A stretch of DNA of 50,072 nucleotides from assembly GCF_022690765.1 (NCBI RefSeq), contig NZ_JALCZA010000035.1, positions 1-50,072 of the forward strand, in the 5' to 3' direction. The position numbers and the translations under genes were made by a program. The stretch comes from Anaeromyxobacter oryzisoli. GTDB lineage: Bacteria; Myxococcota; Myxococcia; Myxococcales; Anaeromyxobacteraceae. Of this stretch, positions 37,193 to 45,372 are shown piece by piece. Under the pieces are notes generated by a model, which saw only the letters and a program-made list of their open reading frames with translations, was not told where the DNA came from and made no database searches. Position 1 is the stretch's first letter. The number at the start of each line of letters is the position of its first letter.

Positions 37193-37210
37193 CAGGGACC
37201 GACGGGATCA

Positions 37211-37308
37211 CGCCGGCTGACCCGCCCATGTCGGAGGTGACGCGACTGCCGGGGGTGGAGGCGCTCCAGCCGACGCGGAACGACCGGGCCGGAACGATCG
37301 GGAGGTGA
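37211..37308 (+). pseudogene. THEP1-like NTPase, copy C, C-terminal fragment only
   Basis: The sequence from about 37237 (GCGACTGCCGGGGGTGGAGG) matches 38167 onward of the P-loop-less copy, reading TRLPGVEALQPTRNDRAG against KRLPGVEVIQLTRDDRDR. The similarity fades upstream near 37211, where GGAGGTGACGCGA corresponds to GGAGGCGAAGCGA. Nothing of the P-loop or Walker B remains. Confidence 0.75.
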
Positions 37309-37501
37309 AGCTCGGCGGCGATGTCGACCTGGTTGTTCTTGACGGTACACGCCGCAGCCCCCGCTCGCCGCCGCGCTCCCGGAGTGGAAGGCGGCGGCAC
37401 CCCTCGCGCTGCGGTACTGGCGAGACCTCGTCTCCGAGCGGACTCTCCACGAGTCCCTCCGGCTCCGAGCTCGGTCGGTCGCGGTCGCGCTCGGCATCCG
37501 C

Positions 37502-37840
37502 GTGAAGCTCGTGGAGCCGGGGGGCGTCCTGACGACGCGGTTCGGCGAACGCTCTGCCCGGGAAGCCATCGCCTTCTCCTCGGACATCCACGACTACGAC
37601 GCCTTCGTCGCCGCGGCGGACGAGGTGTTCGCGGGCCTGCGTGCGTCCCGGAGCGGCGCCAAGGACTCGACGGCTGAGCACGTCGCCGAGGTCATCTTCA
37701 AGGCGACGACGGACGAGTCGGATCAGCTCCGGTACGTCGCGACGAGCGACATTCTCCCGCTCGTCGAGGCGCGCCGCCAGACCTCCGAGCGCGAGTACAT
37801 GTCCTTCATGCGCGCGCGCGTCGCCCCCAGGCTGAGGTGA
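37502..37840 (+). pseudogene. C-terminal remnant of a short-chain dehydrogenase
   Basis: From about codon 37490 the frame reads LGIRVKLVEPGGVLTTRFGE, then AADEVFAGLRASR, then EHVAEVIFKATTDESDQLRYVATSDILPLVEARRQTSEREYMSFMRARV. This is the C-terminal third of a classical short-chain dehydrogenase (the EPG loop after the active site, then the DQLRY...D...R segment). The N-terminal Rossmann fold, the GxxxGxG motif and the catalytic YxxxK are not found upstream in any frame that I can follow, so it is a 5'-truncated relic. The stop overlaps the start of the next NTPase relic. Confidence 0.72.
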
Positions 37841-38313
37841 CGTTCGGGCCGCGCCCGGAGACACGATCTCCGCCCAGGATCCTGGTGACGGGCCCGCCAA
37901 CGGCCGGACAAGGGCAGCTCGCGACGGCGGGCGGGCGCGGCGGGCCGCGGGTCGGACGGTACGGTGTCCATGTCGAGGCGCTGGACGCGATCGGGGCGGA
38001 TGCGCTCGAGCCCAGGCTGGGCGTCGACCTCGTCGTGATCGACGAGATCGGGAAGATGGAGTGCATGGCGGCGGCGTTCGTGCGTGCGGCGCGACGCGCG
38101 CTCAGCGGTCCGGTGCCGGTGCTCGGGAGCGTCGCGCTGATCGGCGCCGGCTTCATCGCGGAGGCGAAGCGACTGCCGGGGGTGGAGGTGATCCAGCTGA
38201 CGCGGGACGACCGCGATCGCCTGGTGGCATGGGTCACGGAGCGGCTCCGGGCCGTCCAAGCAGGATTCGGCCCGGATCGGCGTGGTTCCGGCGGGTTCCC
38301 CGAGGCCCCATAG
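37837..38313 (+). pseudogene. THEP1-like NTPase, copy D, lacking the P-loop
   Basis: From GTG 37837 the product reads ... PPRILVTGPP, then TAGQG, then QLATAGGRGGPRVGRYGVHVEALDAIG. In the intact copy 47 residues lie between GPP and QLATAGG; here only five do, so 42 residues including GKTT, the GFYTGEIR motif and RTGFRL are gone without breaking the frame. Walker B (VVIDEIGKMEC) and the C-terminal half are perfectly kept. It cannot hydrolyse NTP by the normal mechanism. Either it is a decaying gene or a non-catalytic derivative under selection; frame preservation over 158 codons leaves the second possible. Confidence 0.8.
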
Positions 38314-38314
38314 G

Positions 38315-38342
38315 ACGTCCGATAATATAGATTATGGAAACT
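38315..38342 (+). other. candidate dif site (XerC/XerD recombination site at the terminus)
   Basis: A 28-bp AT-rich sequence in very GC-rich DNA, built as an 11-bp arm ACGTCCGATAA, a 6-bp centre TATAGA and an 11-bp arm TTATGGAAACT. Compared with the B. subtilis dif as I remember it (arms ACTTCCTAGAA and TTATGTAAACT, centre TATATA) 23 of 28 positions agree, 10 of 11 in the XerD arm. Gene orientation reverses around it, which is expected at the terminus. Confidence 0.75.
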
Positions 38343-38516
38343 AGAAGCGTGTGACGGTCTCTCCCGCAGAGACGCGGCTCGCGCCATGCCCTGGACGGCT
38401 CTTCACGCGCGCTTCGAGGACTCGATGCCCGGACGACCGCGACGGGAACGCCCGCCCCTGCGGCGACGAACGCTGACGAACACTGCGGACCGCTTGCTCC
38501 GCGGATCGCGCCGGGC

Positions 38517-39125
38517 TCAGGCCGACGGCGGCTTCCGCCCGGAGGCCGTCGCGGCGGCGGGCCCGGAGCCCACGTCGCTCGGCTCCGTCGAAGCGGCGCC
38601 GCCGGCGATCCGCGGCTGCGCGTCGCCCGCGTGCGCGTGGTGCTCTCCGTGATGGTGCCCGCAGCAGCCCTGCTGGCGCGCGAGGACCTTCACGATGCGC
38701 GGCGCGTTCGCGGCCTCGGCGACGGCGCACGGACACTGCTCGGTGCCCGACGACGAGAGCCGGACCTGGATCGCCGCGAGCCCCTGGAGCAGCTCCTCCT
38801 TGAGCCGCTTGAGGCGCTCGAGCCGGCGCTGCGCCTGCTCCAGGTGCCCCGCGAGCACCTCCTGGAACCGGAGCGCGAACTCGGCGGCGCTGTAGCAGCC
38901 GGAGCGCAGGTCCAGCATCGACCGGATCTCGCAGAGCGCGAGGCCGAGCTCGCGCAGATCGGTGATGAGCTGGAGGCGCTCGAGATCGTCCTCGGTGTAG
39001 CGACGGTGACCACCTTCGCTCACCACCGCGGGCGTGAGGAGCCCCTCCTCCTCGTAGAAGCGGATCGTGCGGACCGTGTTTCCCGTCGCTCGGGCGAGAT
39101 CACCAGACGAGAGATGGGCCCTCAT
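38517..39125 (-). CDS. MerR-family regulator with a C-terminal Cys/His metal-binding tail
   Basis: 202 aa from ATG 39125. The N-terminal winged helix is MRAHLSSGDLARATGNTVRTIRFYEEEGLL, followed by RRYTEDDLERLQLITDLRELGLALCEIRSML and the long dimerization helix. Two metal-type sites follow: CPC near residue 130 and CCGHHHGEHHAHAG near 155, an arrangement suited to a soft or transition metal. The C-terminal 35 residues are Ala/Gly/Ser-rich. It is divergent from ribA. MerR proteins usually remodel a promoter with an overlong spacer; no such promoter is obvious. Confidence 0.87.
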   Translation of the reverse strand: MRAHLSSGDLARATGNTVRTIRFYEEEGLLTPAVVSEGGHRRYTEDDLERLQLITDLRELGLALCEIRSMLDLRSGCYSAAEFALRFQEVLAGHLEQAQRRLERLKRLKEELLQGLAAIQVRLSSSGTEQCPCAVAEAANAPRIVKVLARQQGCCGHHHGEHHAHAGDAQPRIAGGAASTEPSDVGSGPAAATASGRKPPSA

Positions 39126-39201
39126 CGCTCCGCTCACCTAATCGGCGGCGGCGAGCATGTCAACGCTCACCCAGACCCACTTTTTCCGTCCAGGTGGTAA
39201 C

Positions 39202-39240
39202 ACGATATCGTCTTGACCCGCGTCAGCGGGGGCGATTAAG
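39202..39240 (+). promoter_or_regulatory. operator-like palindrome and possible ribA promoter
   Basis: The perfect palindrome ACGATATCGT (39202-39211) precedes TTGACC (39213-39218) and, 16 bp further, ATTAAG (39235-39240). The palindrome lies in the divergent merR-ribA interval and is a candidate site for the MerR protein. No FMN riboswitch consensus is seen upstream of ribA. Confidence 0.4.
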
Positions 39241-39285
39241 GACACGCGTCCGGGTCGCCGGGCGGACCGCGAGGAGCAGCCGAGG

Positions 39286-40011
<726 letters not shown>

Positions 40012-40032
40012 CGAGCGGCCGCCTCGCTCAGA

Positions 40033-40815
40033 TCAGATCCCCTTCCACCGCGGCGGCCGCTTCTCGAGGAACGCGCGCATCCCCTCCTTCGCGTCCTCCC
40101 CGCCGAACAGCCCCGCGAACCCCTGGCGCTCGAGGCCGTTCGCCTCCGCGAGCGACAGGTCCGCCCCCTGCTGGATGAGCCGCTTGGCCGTGGCGACCGC
40201 CACCGGGCCGCGCGACGCGACGGTCCGCGCCTTCCCGCGCGCGTGCTCGAGGAGCTTCTCCGGCGCGACGACCTCGAGGCAGAGCCCCATCGCCTTCGCG
40301 GTCGCGGCGTCCACCATGTCGCCGGTGAGCACGAGCTCCTTCGCGCGCATCGGACCGACGCGACGGGTGAGCCGCTGCGTGCCGCCGAAGCCCGGCACCA
40401 GGCCGAGGTTCACCTCCGGCTGGCCGAACCGCGCGCGCTCGCTCGCGTAGACGAGATCGCACGCGAGGGTGAGCTCGCAGCCGCCGCCCAGGGCGAAGCC
40501 GTTCACCGCCGCGATCGTGACGACGGGCAGCGCCTCGAGCTGCGCGAACACCCGGTGACCCAGCGCCGCGAAGTCGCGCGCCTCCGCGGCGCCGAGGCGC
40601 GACATCGCCGCGATGTCCGCGCCGGCCACGAACGCCTTGTCGCCGGCGCCGGTGATCACGAGCGCGCGCACCGCCCGGTCGCGCCCGATCTGATCGATCG
40701 CGGCGGAGAGCTCCTCGAGCGTCTTCCGGTCCAGCGCGTTGAGCTGCTTCGGCCGGTTCACCGTGACCGTGGCGACCCCGTCCGCGACCTCGACGATCAG
40801 GTTCTCGAAAGGCAC
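40033..40815 (-). CDS. crt: short-chain enoyl-CoA hydratase (crotonase)
   Basis: 260 aa. The crotonase signature [18 protein letters not shown] and NGFALGGGCELTLACDLVYAS, plus both catalytic Glu positions (CELTLACD, and QPEVNLGLVPGFGGTQRL), are complete. It hydrates crotonyl-CoA-type substrates. It starts 9 nt downstream of the gene for 3-hydroxybutyryl-CoA dehydrogenase, the enzyme acting on its product, so the pair forms one operon for butyrate-type beta-oxidation or its reverse. Paralogous to the hydratase at 8642. Confidence 0.93.
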   Translation of the reverse strand: MPFENLIVEVADGVATVTVNRPKQLNALDRKTLEELSAAIDQIGRDRAVRALVITGAGDKAFVAGADIAAMSRLGAAEARDFAALGHRVFAQLEALPVVTIAAVNGFALGGGCELTLACDLVYASERARFGQPEVNLGLVPGFGGTQRLTRRVGPMRAKELVLTGDMVDAATAKAMGLCLEVVAPEKLLEHARGKARTVASRGPVAVATAKRLIQQGADLSLAEANGLERQGFAGLFGGEDAKEGMRAFLEKRPPRWKGI

Positions 40816-40824
40816 GGCGCCTCC

Positions 40825-41676
40825 TCAGGGATACGCGTAGAAGCCGCGGCCGGTCTTCCGACCGAGCCACCCCGCCGCGACGTAGTTCCGGAGCAGCGGC
40901 GCCGGCCGGTACTTGTCGTCGCCGAGCTCGCGGTGGAGCACCTCGGCGATGTAGAGGCAGGTGTCGAGCCCCACGAAGTCCGCGAGGGTGAGCGGCCCCA
41001 TCGGGTGGTTCAGGCCGAGCTTCACCGCCGTGTCGATGTCCTCCGGCGACGCGAGCCCCTCCTGCAGCGCGAAGCAGGCCTCGTTCAGGAGCGGGATCAG
41101 GATCCGGTTCACGATGAAGCCGGGCGAGTCCTTCGAGGTGACGGTGGTCTTCCCGAACCGCTTCGCCAGGGCGACCACCGCATCGTAGGTGGCGTCGGAG
41201 GTCTGGAGGCCGCGGATGATCTCGACGAGCTGCATCACCGGCGGCGGGTTCATGAAGTGCATCCCCACGAACTGCCCCGGCCGCCGGGTCGCGGCGGCGA
41301 GCGCCGTGATCGAGATCGAGCTGGTGTTCGAGGCGAGGATCGCGTGCGCCGGCAGGAGCGCGTCGAGCTTGCGGAAGAGCTCGGTCTTCGCCGCCTGGTT
41401 CTCCAGGATCGCCTCGATGGCGAGGTCGGCGCCGGCGCAATCCTCGAGGCGCGTGGCCGGGCGGATCCGGCCGAGCACCGCGTCGCGCTCCGCCGCGCCG
41501 AGCTTCCCCTTCTCGACCAGCTTCGCGAGCGTCGCGCCGAGCCGCTCGAGCGCGCGCCGCGCCAGGTCGGCGGAGGCGTCCGCCAGGACCACCGTGATCC
41601 CCGCCTGCGCAGCGACCTGCGCGATCCCCGACCCCATCTGCCCCGCACCGATCACCGCCATCCGCTCGATGCCCAT
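40825..41676 (-). CDS. hbd: 3-hydroxybutyryl-CoA dehydrogenase
   Basis: 283 aa from ATG 41676 (GGGAG upstream). N-terminal NAD-binding motif [17 protein letters not shown]; catalytic region [31 protein letters not shown], with the conserved His and the [21 protein letters not shown] signature; C-terminal dimerization domain with [21 protein letters not shown]. Interconverts acetoacetyl-CoA and 3-hydroxybutyryl-CoA. The operon has a promoter with a consensus -35 upstream. Confidence 0.95.
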   Translation of the reverse strand: MGIERMAVIGAGQMGSGIAQVAAQAGITVVLADASADLARRALERLGATLAKLVEKGKLGAAERDAVLGRIRPATRLEDCAGADLAIEAILENQAAKTELFRKLDALLPAHAILASNTSSISITALAAATRRPGQFVGMHFMNPPPVMQLVEIIRGLQTSDATYDAVVALAKRFGKTTVTSKDSPGFIVNRILIPLLNEACFALQEGLASPEDIDTAVKLGLNHPMGPLTLADFVGLDTCLYIAEVLHRELGDDKYRPAPLLRNYVAAGWLGRKTGRGFYAYP

Positions 41677-41724
41677 GCGCGCTCCCGTGTGGTGGTTCCG
41701 TGTCGTTTCGACCGCCGGTGTCGT

Positions 41725-41755
41725 CATGTAAGCGACGCGGCGTCCGGCTTGTCAA
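41725..41755 (-). promoter_or_regulatory. sigma70 promoter of hbd-crt
   Basis: On the - strand TTGACA (41755-41750) is followed by TACATG (41730-41725) at 19 bp or TTACAT at 18 bp. The leader would be about 45 nt. Confidence 0.6.
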
Positions 41756-41798
41756 CGCACGGCGCATGCCGGCGGGCGATCCACCTCCGCGCGACGCC

Positions 41799-43562
41799 TC
41801 ATCCGGGGTGGGTCGCCGCGAGCGCGCGCTCGAGCCCGCGCACGGCGCGACTCGCGGCGGCGCGGCGCCGGGCGAGCTCGCGCTCGTCGATCCCGGGGTC
41901 CTCGCTCGCGAGCGTCCAGCGGCCGACCTCGAACGCCGCGCGGCACACGCGATAGAACGGCAGGACGCGGGGTGGCGCCCCGGGCGCGGCGGCTCGCACG
42001 GCGTCCGTGAGGGCTCGCGTCTCGTCCGGCGCGAGGTCGAACGCGAGCTCGCACCCGGCGACGTCCCAGAGCGCGTCCTGGCACCCCGGGAGCCCGTGAT
42101 CGCAGTGGTGGTCCAGGGCGTCGGCCTTGAGGACCCGGCCGTCCGGCAGCACCAGCCACTCCCACGCGTCCACCTTCCCGTCCACCGCCACCGGCCGCGC
42201 GCGCGCCTCGACCTCGCGCACCATCCGCTCGGCGCCCGCGAGCCCCGCCCGCGCCTCCCCGCCGAGCGCGTCGCCCGCGTTCTGCCGCGCCATGTCGAGG
42301 AGCTCGGCCGGCGACGCGCCGTCGTCGGGGCCCGCCGGGAAGGCGGCGGCGACGAACGAGAGGTATCGCCGGAGGGTCCTCAGGAGCAGCGGGCGCGCCG
42401 GCCGGGCGTGCCCCGCGGGCCGCGCGTCGGCGAGCCACGGCGAGAAGAGGAACCCGTGCCGCAGCGCCACCGGCGCCGGCGCGAGCTCCGCCGCGGCGAG
42501 CGCCCGCGCCCGCGCCAGGGCGGCGGCGCCCGCGTCGCCGAGCCCGGCGAAGCGCGCGAGCCAGCGCCGTCCACCGGCGCGGATGAGGAGCTTCCGCCGC
42601 TCGCGCCAGCCCTGCGACGGCGGCCAGCCGCCGGGCGCGCCGGCCACGTGGCGCCGCCACGCGCCGGCGGAGACGTCCTCGGGCGGCTCCTCCGCGGGGC
42701 CGATCACGTCCTCCGCGAGGCGGCCCAGCGCGAGCGGATGATCGCCGAAGAAGAGCGCCTCGAACGGCACCACGTGCCGGCGCGCGCGCGCGTACCGCGT
42801 CCGCACGTCCGGCGTGGCCCGAGGGCCCGGCTCGCCGGCGTGGCTCGGGAACAGCTGGACGCGCTTGGGCGGGACGCCGAGCGCCTCGAGCGCGGCGAGG
42901 ACCGCCGCGAAGGAGCTGCCGGAGAGCCCCGGCCCCTCGTCTGCGACCGCGACCGGCCGCTCGCGCCCGGCGGCGGCGACGACCGCGGCCAGGCGAGGGC
43001 CGAACGTCACCTCCCGGCGGAACGGGTGCCCGGTGGGCCGGACGGTGCCCGCGGGCGCGGGCCCCCCGGCGCCCGCCGCCACCATCGCCGCGAGCGCGGT
43101 CCCGATGGACCGGATCCCGAGGACGACGGGCTCCTGCCCCGCGAGCGCGCTCCCCGCGGCGGCCCAGCTCTCCGGGTACGCGCCGTACAGGACGAAGCCC
43201 TCCGGCCGGCGCAGCTCCACGCAGTCCGGGAAGGTTGCCCCCGCGAGCCGTTCGAGCCCGGCGAGGCGCGGGGCCGGCGCGCGCCCGCCGGCGCGCCAGC
43301 TCGTCCAGAGCGCCGCGGCGATCTCCGCGACCGCCGCGAGCGCGAGGTCGGACGCCGGGCCGGCGTCGTCGAACGGGGTGGCGCCGCGCTCCGCGTCCGC
43401 GATCCCCTGCGCCAGGCAGCCCGCCCGCACGAGCAGCCCGCCGAGGGCGCCGTGCCGCCCCGGCCCCGCCGGCGCCCCCGCGACGGCGGCCGCCTCCTCC
43501 CGGAGCGCGATCATCGCCGCCCGGGCCTCGACCCGCCGGCTCCGCTCTCCGAAGAAGCGCAC
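41799..43562 (-). CDS. unknown protein with PRTase-like and kinase-like signatures
   Basis: About 587 aa from GTG 43562; ATG 43514 is an alternative. Residues of about 1-85 (FFGERSRRVEARAAMIALREEAAAV ... LLVRAGCLAQGIADAE) are helical. Around residues 145-290 the sequence suggests a phosphoribosyltransferase fold: VVLGIRSIGTALAAMVAA, then RPTGHPFRREV, then VAVADEGPGLSGSSFAAVLAALEALG, placed like a PRPP loop. The last 150 residues contain VDGKVDAWEWLVLPDGRVLKADALDHHCDH and ALWDVAG, reminiscent of an APH-type kinase catalytic loop. It starts 8 nt after a phosphatase gene. Both assignments are my inference; the function is unknown. Confidence 0.7.
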   Translation of the reverse strand: MRFFGERSRRVEARAAMIALREEAAAVAGAPAGPGRHGALGGLLVRAGCLAQGIADAERGATPFDDAGPASDLALAAVAEIAAALWTSWRAGGRAPAPRLAGLERLAGATFPDCVELRRPEGFVLYGAYPESWAAAGSALAGQEPVVLGIRSIGTALAAMVAAGAGGPAPAGTVRPTGHPFRREVTFGPRLAAVVAAAGRERPVAVADEGPGLSGSSFAAVLAALEALGVPPKRVQLFPSHAGEPGPRATPDVRTRYARARRHVVPFEALFFGDHPLALGRLAEDVIGPAEEPPEDVSAGAWRRHVAGAPGGWPPSQGWRERRKLLIRAGGRRWLARFAGLGDAGAAALARARALAAAELAPAPVALRHGFLFSPWLADARPAGHARPARPLLLRTLRRYLSFVAAAFPAGPDDGASPAELLDMARQNAGDALGGEARAGLAGAERMVREVEARARPVAVDGKVDAWEWLVLPDGRVLKADALDHHCDHGLPGCQDALWDVAGCELAFDLAPDETRALTDAVRAAAPGAPPRVLPFYRVCRAAFEVGRWTLASEDPGIDERELARRRAAASRAVRGLERALAATHPG

Positions 43563-43570
43563 GGCCGGGA

Positions 43571-44137
43571 TCAGGAGCGCGTCGAGGCGGCGCGCGCCTT
43601 CTCTGGCTCGACCGCCTCCGGCTCGAGCGCGAGGTGACACCAGGCGATGGCGCCGAGCTCGTCCACGGTCGGGACCTCCCAGGTCGCGCCGGCGCGCGCC
43701 TTCACCCGCGCGGAGAACGTCACGAGCGCCTGGAGCTGCTCGGGGCTCGGGCTCACGGCCGGCCGGACGCGCTTCGCCTGCGCGAGCGCCTCGAGCGGCG
43801 CGGCCCCGCGCGCCACGAGCGTGCAGAGGGCGAGCAGCGGGCTCCGGCCGATGCCCCAGTGACAGTGGACGAGCACGCGCTCGCCGCCGTCGAGCCCCTC
43901 CGACGCGAAAGCCACGCCGAGCTCGATCCGCGCCTGCGAGATCGCGCAGGTGTCCTGGGTCGGGAGGTGCAGCAGGCGGATGCCCTGCGCCCGCAGGACC
44001 TCCTCGTCGTCGCAGGCCTCGGTCCGGACGTCGAGGACCCGGCGGATCCCGTGCACCCGGGCGAGCCGGCCCGCGGCCTCCATGGTGAAGTGCGCGCCCA
44101 CCGCGAGCCCGGGCGCGATGAAGTGCAGATCGATCAC
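43571..44137 (-). CDS. dual-specificity protein phosphatase
   Basis: 188 aa from GTG 44137. The active-site loop HCHWGIGRS places the catalytic Cys at residue 92 and Arg at 98 of the CX5R motif, with the general acid probably Asp62 (LPTQDTCAI). The N-terminal DLHFIAPGLAVGAHF is the usual first strand of the fold. It removes phosphate from Tyr/Ser/Thr residues, or from a nucleotide or sugar ligand. The gene is tightly coupled to the downstream 587-aa protein, suggesting a shared pathway. The start has no clear ribosome-binding site. Confidence 0.88.
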   Translation of the reverse strand: MIDLHFIAPGLAVGAHFTMEAAGRLARVHGIRRVLDVRTEACDDEEVLRAQGIRLLHLPTQDTCAISQARIELGVAFASEGLDGGERVLVHCHWGIGRSPLLALCTLVARGAAPLEALAQAKRVRPAVSPSPEQLQALVTFSARVKARAGATWEVPTVDELGAIAWCHLALEPEAVEPEKARAASTRS

Positions 44138-44374
44138 GATCGGTACGTTGCGTCCGCGCGCGTGCCGCGGCACGCCACGCAATCCGGGCAGCGCCGCGTC
44201 CGACGGTCGGGCTCTCCCGGGACGCCGCGCCGGTCGCTCCCGGAGCGGCGTCCATGGCGCCACCCGCTTGCGTTGAGCGTCGCGAGGCACACGATGCCGT
44301 CGCCGGGCGTGGGCACACGACGAGCGAGCAGCGCAGGCGTGCCTGGAAGGCACGTCGAGCGTGTCGCCATCCGC
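44138..44374. other. intergenic region with a small hairpin
   Basis: 237 nt with no supported gene. GTGCCT (44339-44344) pairs with AGGCAC (44348-44353) around a 3-nt loop, about 20 nt after the stop of the 112-aa protein, and may terminate that - strand operon. Confidence 0.45.
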
Positions 44375-44713
44375 TCAGGGCCCGAGGGGGAGGACGATCG
44401 TCCCGCTCTCCCCGATGGCGAGCGGGCGACGTCCCTGGAGCGTCCCGGCCGAGGTCGCGACGCGGTACTCGAGGGCGTAATCGCCGTCCGGGAGCTGGAC
44501 GCGATGGCGGACCTGGGTGGCCGCGGCGGGGACGGACAGCTCGGCCCGGCGCACCACCTCGCCGCCCTGCCGCAGCTCGACCGCGACCGAGGTCGATCCG
44601 GGAACGCGCGACAGATCGTAGACGAGGACCACCTCGCGCGGCGCGGCCCGGAAGAGGAACAGGCCGATGCCGACGGCCCCCAGCACGGCGACCAGGCGGG
44701 CGAGCGCCTTCAC
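44375..44713 (-). CDS. small membrane-anchored or secreted protein
   Basis: 112 aa. One N-terminal hydrophobic segment (LARLVAVLGAVGIGLFLF, residues 4-21) without an obvious cleavage site, so it is probably an anchor. The remainder is a small beta-sandwich: EVVLVYDLSRVPGSTSVAVELRQGGEVVRRAELSVP, DGDYALEYRVATSAG, LAIGESGTIVLPLG. No catalytic motif. Its ATG overlaps the stop of the 171-aa gene by 4 nt (ATGA), so the two are co-translated and likely work together. I do not recognize a named family. Confidence 0.75.
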   Translation of the reverse strand: MKALARLVAVLGAVGIGLFLFRAAPREVVLVYDLSRVPGSTSVAVELRQGGEVVRRAELSVPAAATQVRHRVQLPDGDYALEYRVATSAGTLQGRRPLAIGESGTIVLPLGP

Positions 44714-45225
44714 TCCCGGGCCTTCCTCCGGCGGCGTCGCGTCCCCTTCTCCGGTGGGACGCGGCGTGGGCGCACGGTGGCCTCGACCCGCGGCTTCGGC
44801 CGCCCCTCCGCGCCCGACGGGACGAGCCTGATCTCCGCCTTCACCTCGATGGCGGTGGACGAGAGCGCCTTCCAGAACTCGCGGCGCAGCGACTCCGACT
44901 CGAGGAAGCGCCGGATCTCCTCGGAGAGGACGCGCAGGACCTCGTCCTTCGCGCTCGAGGCCTGCTGGCCGATGAAGCCGATGAGCTCCTTCGGCAGCTT
45001 CCAGTCGCGCGCGAGCTTCCGGGCGCCCTCCTCCGTCATGAAGAGCGCGCCGACCCCTGCGAGGAGGGCCTTCTTCACGGTGTCGGGGATCAGGCCGCGC
45101 CCGCCGCCGGGGGGCGGCGGGAGCTCCTCGGGCCCGCCCTCTGCCTCGAGCCTGGCCCCGACCGGCCCCGGCTCGAGCGGTGGGAGCTCCGCTTCCTCGT
45201 CCTCGAACGGCGGTCGCCCCTCCAC
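44710..45225 (-). CDS. unknown acidic/basic protein with a helical centre
   Basis: 171 aa. Residues 1-45 are acidic and proline-rich (EDEEAELPPLEPGPVG, ELPPPPGGG). Residues of about 46-125 are helical and amphipathic (LIPDTVKKALLAGVGALFMTEEGARKLARDWKLPKELIGFIGQQASSAKDEVLRVLSEEIRRFLESESLRREFWKAL). The C-terminus is basic (RPRRVPPEKGTRRRRRKARE). The helical core resembles phasin-like or membrane-surface proteins seen in myxobacteria, but this is only an impression. It forms an operon with the 112-aa protein downstream. Confidence 0.72.
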   Translation of the reverse strand: MEGRPPFEDEEAELPPLEPGPVGARLEAEGGPEELPPPPGGGRGLIPDTVKKALLAGVGALFMTEEGARKLARDWKLPKELIGFIGQQASSAKDEVLRVLSEEIRRFLESESLRREFWKALSSTAIEVKAEIRLVPSGAEGRPKPRVEATVRPRRVPPEKGTRRRRRKARE

Positions 45226-45245
45226 GGCCGACTCCTCTCTATTCT

Positions 45246-45296
45246 AGAGGGGCGGGCCCTTGCCCGCCCCTCGCGCCCGAAGTGAATTCGGGCGCT
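45246..45296. repeat. 51-bp double-hairpin repeat, copy 1
   Basis: Contains two adjacent hairpins: GGGGCGGGC with GCCCGCCCC (loop CCTT), and GCGCCCGAA with TTCGGGCGC (loop GTGAA). Identical to 45373-45423. Located just upstream of the 171-aa gene. Confidence 0.95.
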
Positions 45297-45372
45297 TCAC
45301 CCCACCCCACCGCCCCACTACGCGGGGCGGTCCCGAGAGCTCGTCGAACTTCTTCCCCGCCCACTCGACGCC

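Noticed and set aside
37310-37500. N-terminal part of the short-chain dehydrogenase, in any frame or on the - strand
   Set aside because: Short stretches look vaguely like dehydrogenase sequence in two directions, but no GxxxGxG or YxxxK motif can be followed.
39140-39285. Possible FMN riboswitch upstream of ribA
   Set aside because: No RFN-type conserved blocks are present, only a short palindrome and a promoter-like sequence.
44134-44370. 78-aa - strand frame MATRSTCLPGTPALLARR
   Set aside because: Composition and lack of a ribosome-binding site suggest a chance frame; the region looks non-coding with a hairpin.
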